Assembly (NCBI GenBank): GCA_020347545.1
Contig: CP070731.1
Span: forward strand, 2,042,399 to 2,051,749
Length of the DNA stretch: 9,351 nucleotides
Direction of reading: 5' to 3'
Source of the DNA: Flavobacteriaceae bacterium
Lineage (GTDB): Bacteria; Bacteroidota; Bacteroidia; Flavobacteriales; Flavobacteriaceae
Shown here: positions 1 to 6,176 of the stretch, one piece after another
How the letters are laid out: each line of letters starts with the position of its first letter
Numbering within the stretch: the first letter of the stretch is position 1
The notes under the pieces: generated by a model
Told to the model about the DNA's origin: nothing
Databases searched by the model: none
The model's input: only the letters and a program-made list of their open reading frames with translations
Translations under genes and position numbers: made by a program

Positions 1-1648
1 CATGTCCTATAATAATATTCGCTGAATCATAAGGAGGCAGTTCATTATGAGGATTCACATTGGTACTTTGATTTTCGATAAAGTACATTGGATTGACCAT
101 TTTCCCTATATCGTGGTACAGGGCTCCAGTTCTTACCAACATGGCATTGGCTCCAATCTCATTTGCCGATGCCTCTGCGAGGTTGGCCACCTGCATGGAA
201 TGCTGAAAGGTTCCGGGAGCTTTTTCATTCAATTCTCTCAGCAATTTTGAATTCGTATTGGACAACTCCAGCAGGGATACATCGGATACCAAATTGAAGG
301 TCTTTTCATAGATCAGAATAAGAAACAACGAAAGAAAAGAAAGCACCCCGTTCAAGGCAAACATTACAAAATAAGATAGCTTCAACTGCTCTGCATTACC
401 TTCCTGAATAATTGAAAAAGCGAGATATGCCAAAATATACACGCCTGTTATCTTAATAATCGAAAAAAATAAATTCGCTCTTCTGTGCAGTTCCGAAACG
501 GTTAAAATGGTTACAATACCGGCAATGATCTGAAGAAAAATAAATTCAAAACTATTGGGTACTATGAACCCAAGTATCAACACCGTAATAACATGAGCAA
601 AAAGGCCAAGCCTTGCATCGAAAAAAGCCTTGAAAATGATAGGGAGTATAATAACCGGAACAACATAAATATAATCGACCCAGTACTTCTGAACCATTGT
701 CACCAGAAATACAATGAGAATTACGTTAAAAAAGATAAAGGTCAGCTTGGTATTGTTCTCCCAGATATTTTTCCTGTAACGTTGAAGAAACAGCATCAGC
801 ATCAGCAGAACCAATGCAACCAGCACAGTATATCCAAAAACGATCCAGTTATAATTTGACTTGCTCCAAAGCTGAGAATCATACTCGCTCTTCAAAGAGA
901 TGAGAATTTCATATTTTTCACCTTCAACCACATCTCCTTTAGCTATAATCCTCTCTCCATCAGTTACTAAACCTTTGTTAATAGTGATTCCTCTTACCTC
1001 TTCATCGATAACTTTTTGGGTAAATTCTTCATCATAAAATATATTTGGCTCGAGTATATCAAAAAACAGGGTAGTGAAATTCTGCTCCAATCTCTTGTAA
1101 CGGGTATTGTCAAAGTACTTTTGAAGCTCAGGAACCAGCATTTCCGTAGTAAACAGATTATCCGAAAGAATGTCTTCTGCCTCATTCCCTTTTCTCAGCG
1201 TTATGATCGTATTTTTAATTACTTTTTCATTGTCCGATTTATTAAGGAACCCGGTCTTATACACTTTTTTCAAAAATCCAAGGCCGAAATTTCTGATTCT
1301 GTTTTTACCCAATCCGGCTGCTGCTGAATCTTCCTGAATCAAAAGAATTTTGGACAAATACTGTTCTTCAACCTTTTCGTAGATTCCTTCTCGAATGGTA
1401 AAGAATAGTTTTTTGTTCGCTTCAATTTCTTCTATTTCTTTCCGAACATCTTCATCAGTTTTAAGAATAGCAAAGTCAAATGGAGCATATAAATTCTCAT
1501 ACTGCCACGGTTTACCTTTCTGGATATCGTATTTGAATTGTCCGCCTTTCGGGAAAAGGTAAACAATGGTTACCGTCATTACGATAAACAGCATAATTTT
1601 ATATACCAACGAGTGATTTTGATAGTAACTGTTTAAAATATCCTTCAT
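1..1648 (-). CDS. pgpH: 7TM-HD family cyclic-di-AMP phosphodiesterase (PgpH-like), 3' end outside window
   Basis: Reading minus from ATG at 1648 gives 549 open codons to the left edge; the C-terminus is missing. Residues 17-34 are a membrane anchor. Residues 35-265 form the extracytoplasmic domain of 7TMR-HD proteins, ending in a GERIIAKGDVV segment typical of the family. Seven hydrophobic segments follow (about 268-288, 302-319, 326-343, 347-363, 367-384, 394-414, 425-447). A cytosolic HD domain starts near 465, with FQHSMQVANLAE (H483), LYHDIGK (H512, D513), FIENQ, NPH and IIIGH (H549). The spacing of H483, H512/D513 and H549 matches the metal ligands I recall for Listeria PgpH, which hydrolyses c-di-AMP to pApA. 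The remaining ligands lie beyond the window. The gene is divergent from the thiolase gene. Membership of the 7TM-HD family is very secure; c-di-AMP as substrate is inferred from the family. Confidence 0.93.
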   Translation of the reverse strand, partial: MKDILNSYYQNHSLVYKIMLFIVMTVTIVYLFPKGGQFKYDIQKGKPWQYENLYAPFDFAILKTDEDVRKEIEEIEANKKLFFTIREGIYEKVEEQYLSKILLIQEDSAAAGLGKNRIRNFGLGFLKKVYKTGFLNKSDNEKVIKNTIITLRKGNEAEDILSDNLFTTEMLVPELQKYFDNTRYKRLEQNFTTLFFDILEPNIFYDEEFTQKVIDEEVRGITINKGLVTDGERIIAKGDVVEGEKYEILISLKSEYDSQLWSKSNYNWIVFGYTVLVALVLLMLMLFLQRYRKNIWENNTKLTFIFFNVILIVFLVTMVQKYWVDYIYVVPVIILPIIFKAFFDARLGLFAHVITVLILGFIVPNSFEFIFLQIIAGIVTILTVSELHRRANLFFSIIKITGVYILAYLAFSIIQEGNAEQLKLSYFVMFALNGVLSFLSLFLILIYEKTFNLVSDVSLLELSNTNSKLLRELNEKAPGTFQHSMQVANLAEASANEIGANAMLVRTGALYHDIGKMVNPMYFIENQSTNVNPHNELPPYDSANIIIGH

Positions 1649-1666
1649 ACAAATCGATTTCGTACC

Positions 1667-1674
1667 CAAATGTA
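1667..1674 (-). promoter_or_regulatory. candidate -7 element for pgpH
   Basis: Read on the minus strand this is TACATTTG, a full match to the Bacteroidota -7 consensus TAnnTTTG. It ends 18 bases before the pgpH ATG, so the leader would be only about 10 bases. No TTG lies at the usual 17-23 base spacing upstream; the nearest, at 1688-1690, is only 13 bases away. The match could be chance in AT-rich DNA. Confidence 0.4.
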
Positions 1675-1736
1675 AAAAATAATACTTCAAAACCGCACTA
1701 TTTAAACAACTTATGCAGTGTTTAAAAAAAATCACA

Positions 1737-1791
1737 AGAATCTGATCTCACCTTTTCTTCGTTGAAAAGATTATTACAAATTTCAGATTCT
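1737..1791. repeat. nested inverted repeat in the pgpH/thiolase intergenic region
   Basis: AGAATCTGA at 1737-1745 is exactly reverse-complementary to TCAGATTCT at 1783-1791. Inside it, CTTTTC at 1752-1757 pairs with GAAAAG at 1764-1769 around a six-base loop. It lies between divergent genes and so is unlikely to be a terminator. It could be an operator or an RNA structure, or it could be chance. Confidence 0.5.
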
Positions 1792-1841
1792 AAGAACGCC
1801 TTATATTTAATGTTAAATCAGATAATCTCGTTAAAATTATT

Positions 1842-1849
1842 TACTTTCG
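1842..1849 (+). promoter_or_regulatory. candidate -7 element for the thiolase gene
   Basis: TACTTTCG matches TAnnTTTG at all but one fixed base and sits 59 bases before the thiolase ATG. That would give a leader of about 50 bases. No good TTG -33 element is seen at the expected spacing, so the call is tentative. Confidence 0.35.
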
Positions 1850-1908
1850 CATACACGCCCTGCCCTGGGGTAAATAGCAATTAATCAAATATAAAAGTCA
1901 TTTACAAA

Positions 1909-3084
1909 ATGAAAGAAGTTGTCATTGTATCGGCTGTTCGCACTCCAATTGGAAGTTTTTTAGGTAGTCTTTCCGAAGTGTCGGCAACAAGACTTGGAGC
2001 GGCCGCCATAAAAGGAGCCCTTAATAAGATCAATCTCGACCCAAAAATGGTGGATGAAGTGTTTATGGGTAATGTGGTTCAGGCCGGATTGGGACAGGCA
2101 CCTGCAAAACAAGCTGCCTTGTATGCGGGAATTCCGGAATCTGTTCCATGTACAACGATAAATAAGGTATGTGCCTCAGGTATGAAATCTATTGCCTTTG
2201 CGGCCCAGGCCGTTAAATGCGGTGATGCGGAAATTGTCGTGGCAGGCGGTATGGAGAATATGAGTAGTATTCCTCATTATATGAGAGGACGCAAAGGTCA
2301 GAAATTCGGAAATATTGAAATCGAAGATGGTCTTTTAAAAGATGGTCTTGTCAATGTATACGATGGAAAACATATGGGAACCTGTGGTGATGCCTGTGCC
2401 GAAAAATATGAGTTCAGCCGTGAAGATCAGGATGCCTTCGCCATAGAATCTTACAAAAGATCAGCTCAGGCGTGGAAATCAGGACGTTTTGAAGAGGAAG
2501 TTATCTCTGTGGAGATCCCTCAGCGAAGAGGAGAACCCATTTTACTTTCTGAAGATGAAGAATATAAGAATATCAAAATGGACAAAGTCCCTAAACTGAG
2601 ACCTGCGTTTGGTAAGGAAGGGACAGTGACAGCCGCCAATGCCTCTACGTTGAATGACGGAGCAGCTGCCCTGGTAATTATGAGCCGAGAAAAAGCAGCA
2701 GAACTGGGACTTACCCCTATGGCGGTTATTAACGGATATGCAGATGCCTCTCAAGAACCAGAGTGGTTTACAACGGCTCCTGCCAAAGCATTGCCAAAAG
2801 CGCTGGATAAAGCTGGAATAAACCAGGATCAGGTTGATTTTTACGAATTAAATGAAGCCTTTTCGGTTGTGGGACTGGCGAATATTAAACTTCTGAACCT
2901 GGATCCTTCAAAGGTCAATGTTCATGGTGGAGCGGTTTCTCTTGGCCATCCTTTGGGATGCTCCGGAGCGAGGATCATCGTAACGCTTATCCATGTTTTG
3001 AAACAGAACAATGGTAAGATCGGAGCTGCAGGGATTTGCAACGGCGGTGGTGGCGCCAGTGCCATGGTGATCAGTTTAACCTAA
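1909..3084 (+). CDS. acetyl-CoA acetyltransferase (thiolase II type)
   Basis: A complete 391-residue thiolase, the usual family length. It joins two acetyl-CoA into acetoacetyl-CoA, or runs the reverse cleavage, in the cytoplasm. The acyl-carrying nucleophile is C88 in NKVCASG. The NEAF motif has N315, H347 is in GGAVSLGHPLG, and the second catalytic cysteine C377 is in CNGGGG. Each position is one less than in the well-studied Zoogloea enzyme. The segment with HMGTC and the TVTAANASTLNDGAAAL block also resemble mitochondrial ACAT1, favouring a short-chain acetoacetyl-CoA thiolase over a long-chain FadA type. No hydroxyacyl-CoA dehydrogenase or hydratase gene is adjacent, so the pathway (ketone or isoprenoid precursor synthesis, amino acid or fatty acid breakdown) is open. 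It is first in a plus-strand group, 33 bases before the NlpC/P60 gene. The symbol is left blank because atoB, thlA and phaA cannot be told apart by sequence. Confidence 0.95.
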   Translation: MKEVVIVSAVRTPIGSFLGSLSEVSATRLGAAAIKGALNKINLDPKMVDEVFMGNVVQAGLGQAPAKQAALYAGIPESVPCTTINKVCASGMKSIAFAAQAVKCGDAEIVVAGGMENMSSIPHYMRGRKGQKFGNIEIEDGLLKDGLVNVYDGKHMGTCGDACAEKYEFSREDQDAFAIESYKRSAQAWKSGRFEEEVISVEIPQRRGEPILLSEDEEYKNIKMDKVPKLRPAFGKEGTVTAANASTLNDGAAALVIMSREKAAELGLTPMAVINGYADASQEPEWFTTAPAKALPKALDKAGINQDQVDFYELNEAFSVVGLANIKLLNLDPSKVNVHGGAVSLGHPLGCSGARIIVTLIHVLKQNNGKIGAAGICNGGGGASAMVISLT

Positions 3085-3117
3085 TCTGACAAGCAAATTT
3101 TTATTTAAATCGCCTGC

Positions 3118-3888
3118 ATGAAATTCGGAATTTGTCATCTCAATTGTATTGCGATCAGGAAGGAACCCTCGGATCAAAGTGAAATGGTCTCACAGTTATT
3201 GTTCGGTGAGGTTTTTCAGGTTATTGTTGAGGATTCGGACTGGGTCAGGATACATGTAGATTATGATTTTTATGAAGGTTGGGTATTGAAGTTTCAGGTA
3301 AGTGAACTCACGGAGGATAAATTTAAATCGCTTTCTGAGGGGAAAAAGCATTTTTCTAACGAGATGGTGACCTATTTTAATGATCATAAAAATCAACCTC
3401 AGATTCTGACACTTGGAGCGGTACTTCCTGAATTTGATTCGGGACATTTTATATTAAACGAACAAAATCTTGAGTTTGAGGGTGATGTCCTTCACGGTAG
3501 TAAATCAAAATCAGATCTGGTTCACACGGCTTATAAATTTCTGAATACACCTTATTTATGGGGTGGACGAACTCCTTTCGGAGTGGATTGTTCTGGTTTT
3601 ACTCAAATGGTCTACAGAATTAACGGGCACCAGTTGTTTCGTGATGCCCATCAGCAGGCCAGTCAGGGGGAAGTGCTCAGTTTTATTGAAGAATGTGAAC
3701 CAGGTGATCTTGCATTTTTTGACAATGAAGAAGGTGAAATTGTGCATTGCGGGATTATTTTAGCCAATAACTACATCATTCATTGTCATGGAAAGGTAAG
3801 AATTGACAGAATTGATTCGAGTGGAATATACAACGTTGACACAAACAGGCATACCCACAAATTGAGGGTTATGAAACAACTTTTTTGA
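3118..3888 (+). CDS. SH3 domain plus NlpC/P60 (C40) cysteine peptidase
   Basis: A complete 256-residue protein. Residues 1-65 look like a bacterial SH3 domain (SEMVSQLLFGE, then DSDWVRI and YEGWV). Residues about 70-125 are probably a second SH3-like or linker part. The NlpC/P60 domain covers about 128-256, with YLWGGRTPFGVDCSGF holding the nucleophile C158, IVHCGI holding H210, and YIIHCHGK holding H222. The 12-residue gap from H210 to H222 matches the Cys-His-His triad I recall for YkfC, a gamma-D-glutamyl-diamino acid endopeptidase. No signal peptide or lipobox is seen; the protein starts straight in the SH3 fold. A cytoplasmic role in recycling muropeptide-derived peptides is therefore more likely than wall cleavage outside, but this is inference. 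The start follows the thiolase stop by 33 bases with no terminator between, so co-transcription is likely. Confidence 0.9.
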   Translation: MKFGICHLNCIAIRKEPSDQSEMVSQLLFGEVFQVIVEDSDWVRIHVDYDFYEGWVLKFQVSELTEDKFKSLSEGKKHFSNEMVTYFNDHKNQPQILTLGAVLPEFDSGHFILNEQNLEFEGDVLHGSKSKSDLVHTAYKFLNTPYLWGGRTPFGVDCSGFTQMVYRINGHQLFRDAHQQASQGEVLSFIEECEPGDLAFFDNEEGEIVHCGIILANNYIIHCHGKVRIDRIDSSGIYNVDTNRHTHKLRVMKQLF

Positions 3889-3893
3889 TATTT

Positions 3894-3901
3894 TATTTTT
3901 G
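3894..3901 (+). promoter_or_regulatory. possible internal -7 element before the propeller gene
   Basis: TATTTTTG fits TAnnTTTG and lies 28 bases before the ATG at 3930, in the 41-base gap after the peptidase gene. No TTG sits at a suitable distance upstream, and such T-rich matches arise easily by chance. It may let the third gene be transcribed on its own. Confidence 0.25.
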
Positions 3902-3929
3902 TTGAATTTGACAACCTAAGGCTTAAATT

Positions 3930-4811
3930 ATGAAAATTAAAAAGCGGCATCGGTTTTTAATCGCGTCTGTTTTGATCTTGAGCATCATCCTGTGGAAGGT
4001 GTATCTCAATTACAGTCATAAATTATTATCCGTGGATGATAAATTAGGGGAAATTTCCGGAATTGAGTTTGACAAAGACGGAAACCTCTGGGCTATCAAT
4101 GACAGCGGAAACAGTACAGAGATACATCAACTTGACTCCTTGGGTAATCTTGTGCGGTCCGTTGACATTATCAACGCAAAAAACATTGATTGGGAAGATC
4201 TTACCCAGGACGATTTTGGCCACTTTTTTATTGGAGATTTCGGAAATAATAAAAACGATCGTAGGGACCTTACCATATATAAGATCGAAAACCCCATCGA
4301 TCTTAAAACGGCCCAGACAGAAGCCGAGATCATTCGTTTCAAATTCAGGGACCAGAACCGGGGCACCCCAAAGGACAGTCTAAAAAATTTCGACCTTGAA
4401 GCTTTTGTCTTCTACAAGGGAAGATTGTATCTTTTTACCAAGAACCGCACAAAACCCTTTGACGGTCTAACAAATCTTTACAGAATGGAAGATTATGCCT
4501 CCAATCAAAAGGCACAAAAAATAAGCAGTTTTAGAACCTGCAAAGCCGGTAAATACCAATGCTGGATCACCGGGGCGGCATTGAGCCCAAACCGGGAGAA
4601 ACTTGCCTTGTTAGGGTCAAATAAGATCTGGCTCTTCGAGAACTGGGAAAATGATGATTTCTTTTCAGGAGATTTGAAAGAAATAGATCTTGGTCTTGTT
4701 ACGCAAAAGGAAGCAATAACATTTTATAACGACTCCACGCTGGTTATTGCGGACGAAAATTTTAAAGGACTCTTTGGAGGCAATTTATACACCTATGACC
4801 TGGGTAAATAA
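3930..4811 (+). CDS. membrane-anchored predicted beta-propeller protein of unknown function
   Basis: A complete 293-residue protein. A basic start (MKIKKRHR) and hydrophobic residues 9-26 form one membrane anchor or uncleaved signal, placing the rest in the periplasm. There is no lipobox cysteine. The remainder has repeated blade-like units of about 40-50 residues: EISGIEFDKDGNLWAINDSG (41-60), DWEDLTQDDFGHFFIGDFG (87-105), FDLEAFVFYKGRLYLFTKN (154-172), ITGAALSPNREKLALLG (213-229) and KEAITFYNDSTLVIADE (260-276). The NDSGN, DWEDL and GDFGNN motifs recall SdiA-regulated/YjiK-like or phytase-like propellers seen in Bacteroidota, but I cannot assign a ligand or reaction. C204 and C211 could form a disulfide. 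It follows the peptidase gene by 41 bases on the same strand and ends just before the shared terminator, so it probably closes this transcription unit. Confidence 0.85.
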   Translation: MKIKKRHRFLIASVLILSIILWKVYLNYSHKLLSVDDKLGEISGIEFDKDGNLWAINDSGNSTEIHQLDSLGNLVRSVDIINAKNIDWEDLTQDDFGHFFIGDFGNNKNDRRDLTIYKIENPIDLKTAQTEAEIIRFKFRDQNRGTPKDSLKNFDLEAFVFYKGRLYLFTKNRTKPFDGLTNLYRMEDYASNQKAQKISSFRTCKAGKYQCWITGAALSPNREKLALLGSNKIWLFENWENDDFFSGDLKEIDLGLVTQKEAITFYNDSTLVIADENFKGLFGGNLYTYDLGK

Positions 4812-4820
4812 AAAGCAAAA

Positions 4821-4852
4821 AAAAAGCTATTGCATTAATGCAATAGCTTTTT
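4821..4852. terminator. bidirectional intrinsic terminator (perfect palindrome)
   Basis: A perfect 32-base palindrome whose left half is AAAAAGCTATTGCATT. As RNA it gives a 14-bp stem with a TTAA loop. It ends in a T run on the plus strand, and the A-rich left flank (4811-4825) gives a T-rich tail on the minus strand. It lies 9 bases after the plus-strand propeller gene and 18 bases after the minus-strand TPR gene, so it should stop transcription from both convergent units. Confidence 0.92.
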
Positions 4853-4870
4853 CATGTAATTTCTTTTTGA

Positions 4871-6136
4871 CTATTTCATAGAATCATACTTTTCCTTCAT
4901 GGCCTGGAACTTATCGTCCATCTCAGTATTTTCATACAGGCTCATCAGGGTTCTGATGGTATCCAGATCATCTGGTCTCAAGCCGTAAGCTTTTTCATAA
5001 ACAGGAATTACCTCTTTATATAATGCAACTTGTTTTGCTTTGATCTCGTCGTACTTGTCAAAATCATTAAGGCTTTTATTCATTTCCTCTACCAAAACCT
5101 TATCATCTTCTAATAGCGCAGAACCCAGGTTGATATAGGCATCAGCATATTCAGGATCCAATTCAATGGCCTTTTTGTAATATTCTTTTGATTTTTCAGC
5201 TTCACCCTGCTCTCCTGCAATAACACCAAGGTTGAAGTACAGCGTTGGATTCGTAGGATCCAATTCAATTGCCTGGCTCATAAGATTTGCAAACTCGTCT
5301 TTGTTACCTAATTTAATTTGAAGATTTGCCTCTGTTAAAATAAGAGCAACGTCTTCCGGAGCAACTTCTCTGGCGTCCTTAACGGCAGCGATAGCCTTTT
5401 CAGTATCTCCTTTTTCAACATGAACAAATGCAATGTTCTTAATTATTGTTGGTTGTTTAGATTCAGAAGTTTCTTCTTTTGGGTCTGAATAAGAACCAGC
5501 CTTAACCATAAGGTCCATTTGAGTTTTTGAACCCATATTCTCTCTTTCACCCGTTTCAACATTAACAGCCGTATATTCTGTTGCAATTCCCGTATATTCC
5601 AAATCCTTTAATTCTGTAAAATAATCTAAGGCAAGATCAAAATCCTTCGCCATATAAGCTGCGTTGGCAGCATACTCCAAATAAACAGTATCCCTTGGGC
5701 TTAAACTGTAAACCTGATGCAATTCAGATTTGGCAGCTTCATAGTTCTTATCCTGATAAGACTTTATTCCTTTTGCAGATACCTCAGAAATCATTGTATT
5801 CAAGGTAGGTTCAGCCATTGTAGTGTACTTGTTTGATCCTAATTTTTCCTCAACATCAAATAATGCATTAAAAGCAGCTGCTGCCTCATTGTAGTTATCG
5901 GCAGACGGATCTGTTTTAGCCAAACCGGCGAAAGTCTCTCCTTTTAGGTAGTAAAACTTTGCTTTTGTTTTGTCATCTGCATTTGCAATTAAAGACTCAG
6001 CACTTTGAACCTGTGCTTTTGCCGAAGCATAATCATCTTTTTTGATGGCTTTTTCAGCAGCCTTAATTTCATCCTTTTGAGCGAATGTTACCGTACACAT
6101 AAAAAGAGCCACCAGTAACAAAATTTGATTTTTCAT
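4871..6136 (-). CDS. secreted tetratricopeptide repeat (TPR) protein
   Basis: A complete 421-residue protein with a signal peptide: MKNQ, a hydrophobic core, then a probable cleavage after TFA between A19 and Q20. The mature part is mostly alpha-helical repeats. The clearest TPR units are residues 296-329 (TLYFNLGVIAGEQG to AIELDP) and the start of the next at 330-341 (YADAYINLGSALLE). Weaker units lie at 23-55, 119-150, 152-185, 230-260 and 370-405. An acidic, polar linker (about 188-230) breaks the array. TPR proteins scaffold protein-protein contacts; no enzyme domain is present, so a periplasmic adaptor role is inferred and the partner is unknown. It starts 37 bases after the gyrA stop on the same strand, and gyrA followed by a TPR gene is, as I recall, common in Flavobacteriaceae. 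A candidate promoter overlaps the gyrA stop. Transcription should end at the 4821-4852 terminator. Confidence 0.88.
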   Translation of the reverse strand: MKNQILLLVALFMCTVTFAQKDEIKAAEKAIKKDDYASAKAQVQSAESLIANADDKTKAKFYYLKGETFAGLAKTDPSADNYNEAAAAFNALFDVEEKLGSNKYTTMAEPTLNTMISEVSAKGIKSYQDKNYEAAKSELHQVYSLSPRDTVYLEYAANAAYMAKDFDLALDYFTELKDLEYTGIATEYTAVNVETGERENMGSKTQMDLMVKAGSYSDPKEETSESKQPTIIKNIAFVHVEKGDTEKAIAAVKDAREVAPEDVALILTEANLQIKLGNKDEFANLMSQAIELDPTNPTLYFNLGVIAGEQGEAEKSKEYYKKAIELDPEYADAYINLGSALLEDDKVLVEEMNKSLNDFDKYDEIKAKQVALYKEVIPVYEKAYGLRPDDLDTIRTLMSLYENTEMDDKFQAMKEKYDSMK

Positions 6137-6168
6137 TTTAATATTTTATTATAGAATTAATTAGCGTG

Positions 6169-6176
6169 CAAAATTA
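6169..6176 (-). promoter_or_regulatory. candidate -7 element for the TPR gene overlapping the gyrA stop
   Basis: Minus-strand TAATTTTG is a full match to TAnnTTTG, and its first three bases are the gyrA stop codon. It lies 32 bases before the TPR ATG, a sensible distance. No TTG is found 17-23 bases upstream, so it may be weak or fortuitous. If real, the TPR gene could be expressed separately from gyrA. Confidence 0.35.

Larger units (their letters stand above)
1649..1908. other. divergent intergenic region between pgpH and the thiolase gene
   Basis: These 260 AT-rich bases hold no convincing ORF or RNA gene. They should carry promoters for both divergent genes. Candidate -7 elements are CAAATGTA at 1667-1674 (minus-strand reading TACATTTG) and TACTTTCG at 1842-1849 (plus). 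Between them is a nested inverted repeat (1737-1791). A short GC-rich patch at 1856-1870, GCCCTGCCCTGGGG and flanks, stands out in the presumed thiolase leader. Confidence 0.7.

Noticed and set aside
593..859. 88-codon plus-strand ORF opposite pgpH
   Set aside because: It lies wholly antisense to the well-conserved 7TM-HD coding frame, has low-complexity composition and resembles no known protein.
1016..1327. 103-codon plus-strand ORF opposite pgpH
   Set aside because: Antisense shadow of the extracytoplasmic domain of the pgpH product; no recognisable domain.
1856..1870. GC-rich CCCTG repeat before the thiolase gene
   Set aside because: A possible stem of only three pairs; not enough to call a riboswitch or leader structure.
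4063..4383. 106-codon plus-strand ORF in a second frame of the propeller gene
   Set aside because: The other frame carries the signal anchor and repeated propeller motifs; this one shows no motif.
1909..4811. A novel biosynthetic or defence operon made of thiolase, peptidase and propeller
   Set aside because: Thiolase and NlpC/P60 are common housekeeping families. No nuclease, toxin, transporter or tailoring enzyme is present, and there is no sign of transfer such as repeats, integrase or a change in base composition.
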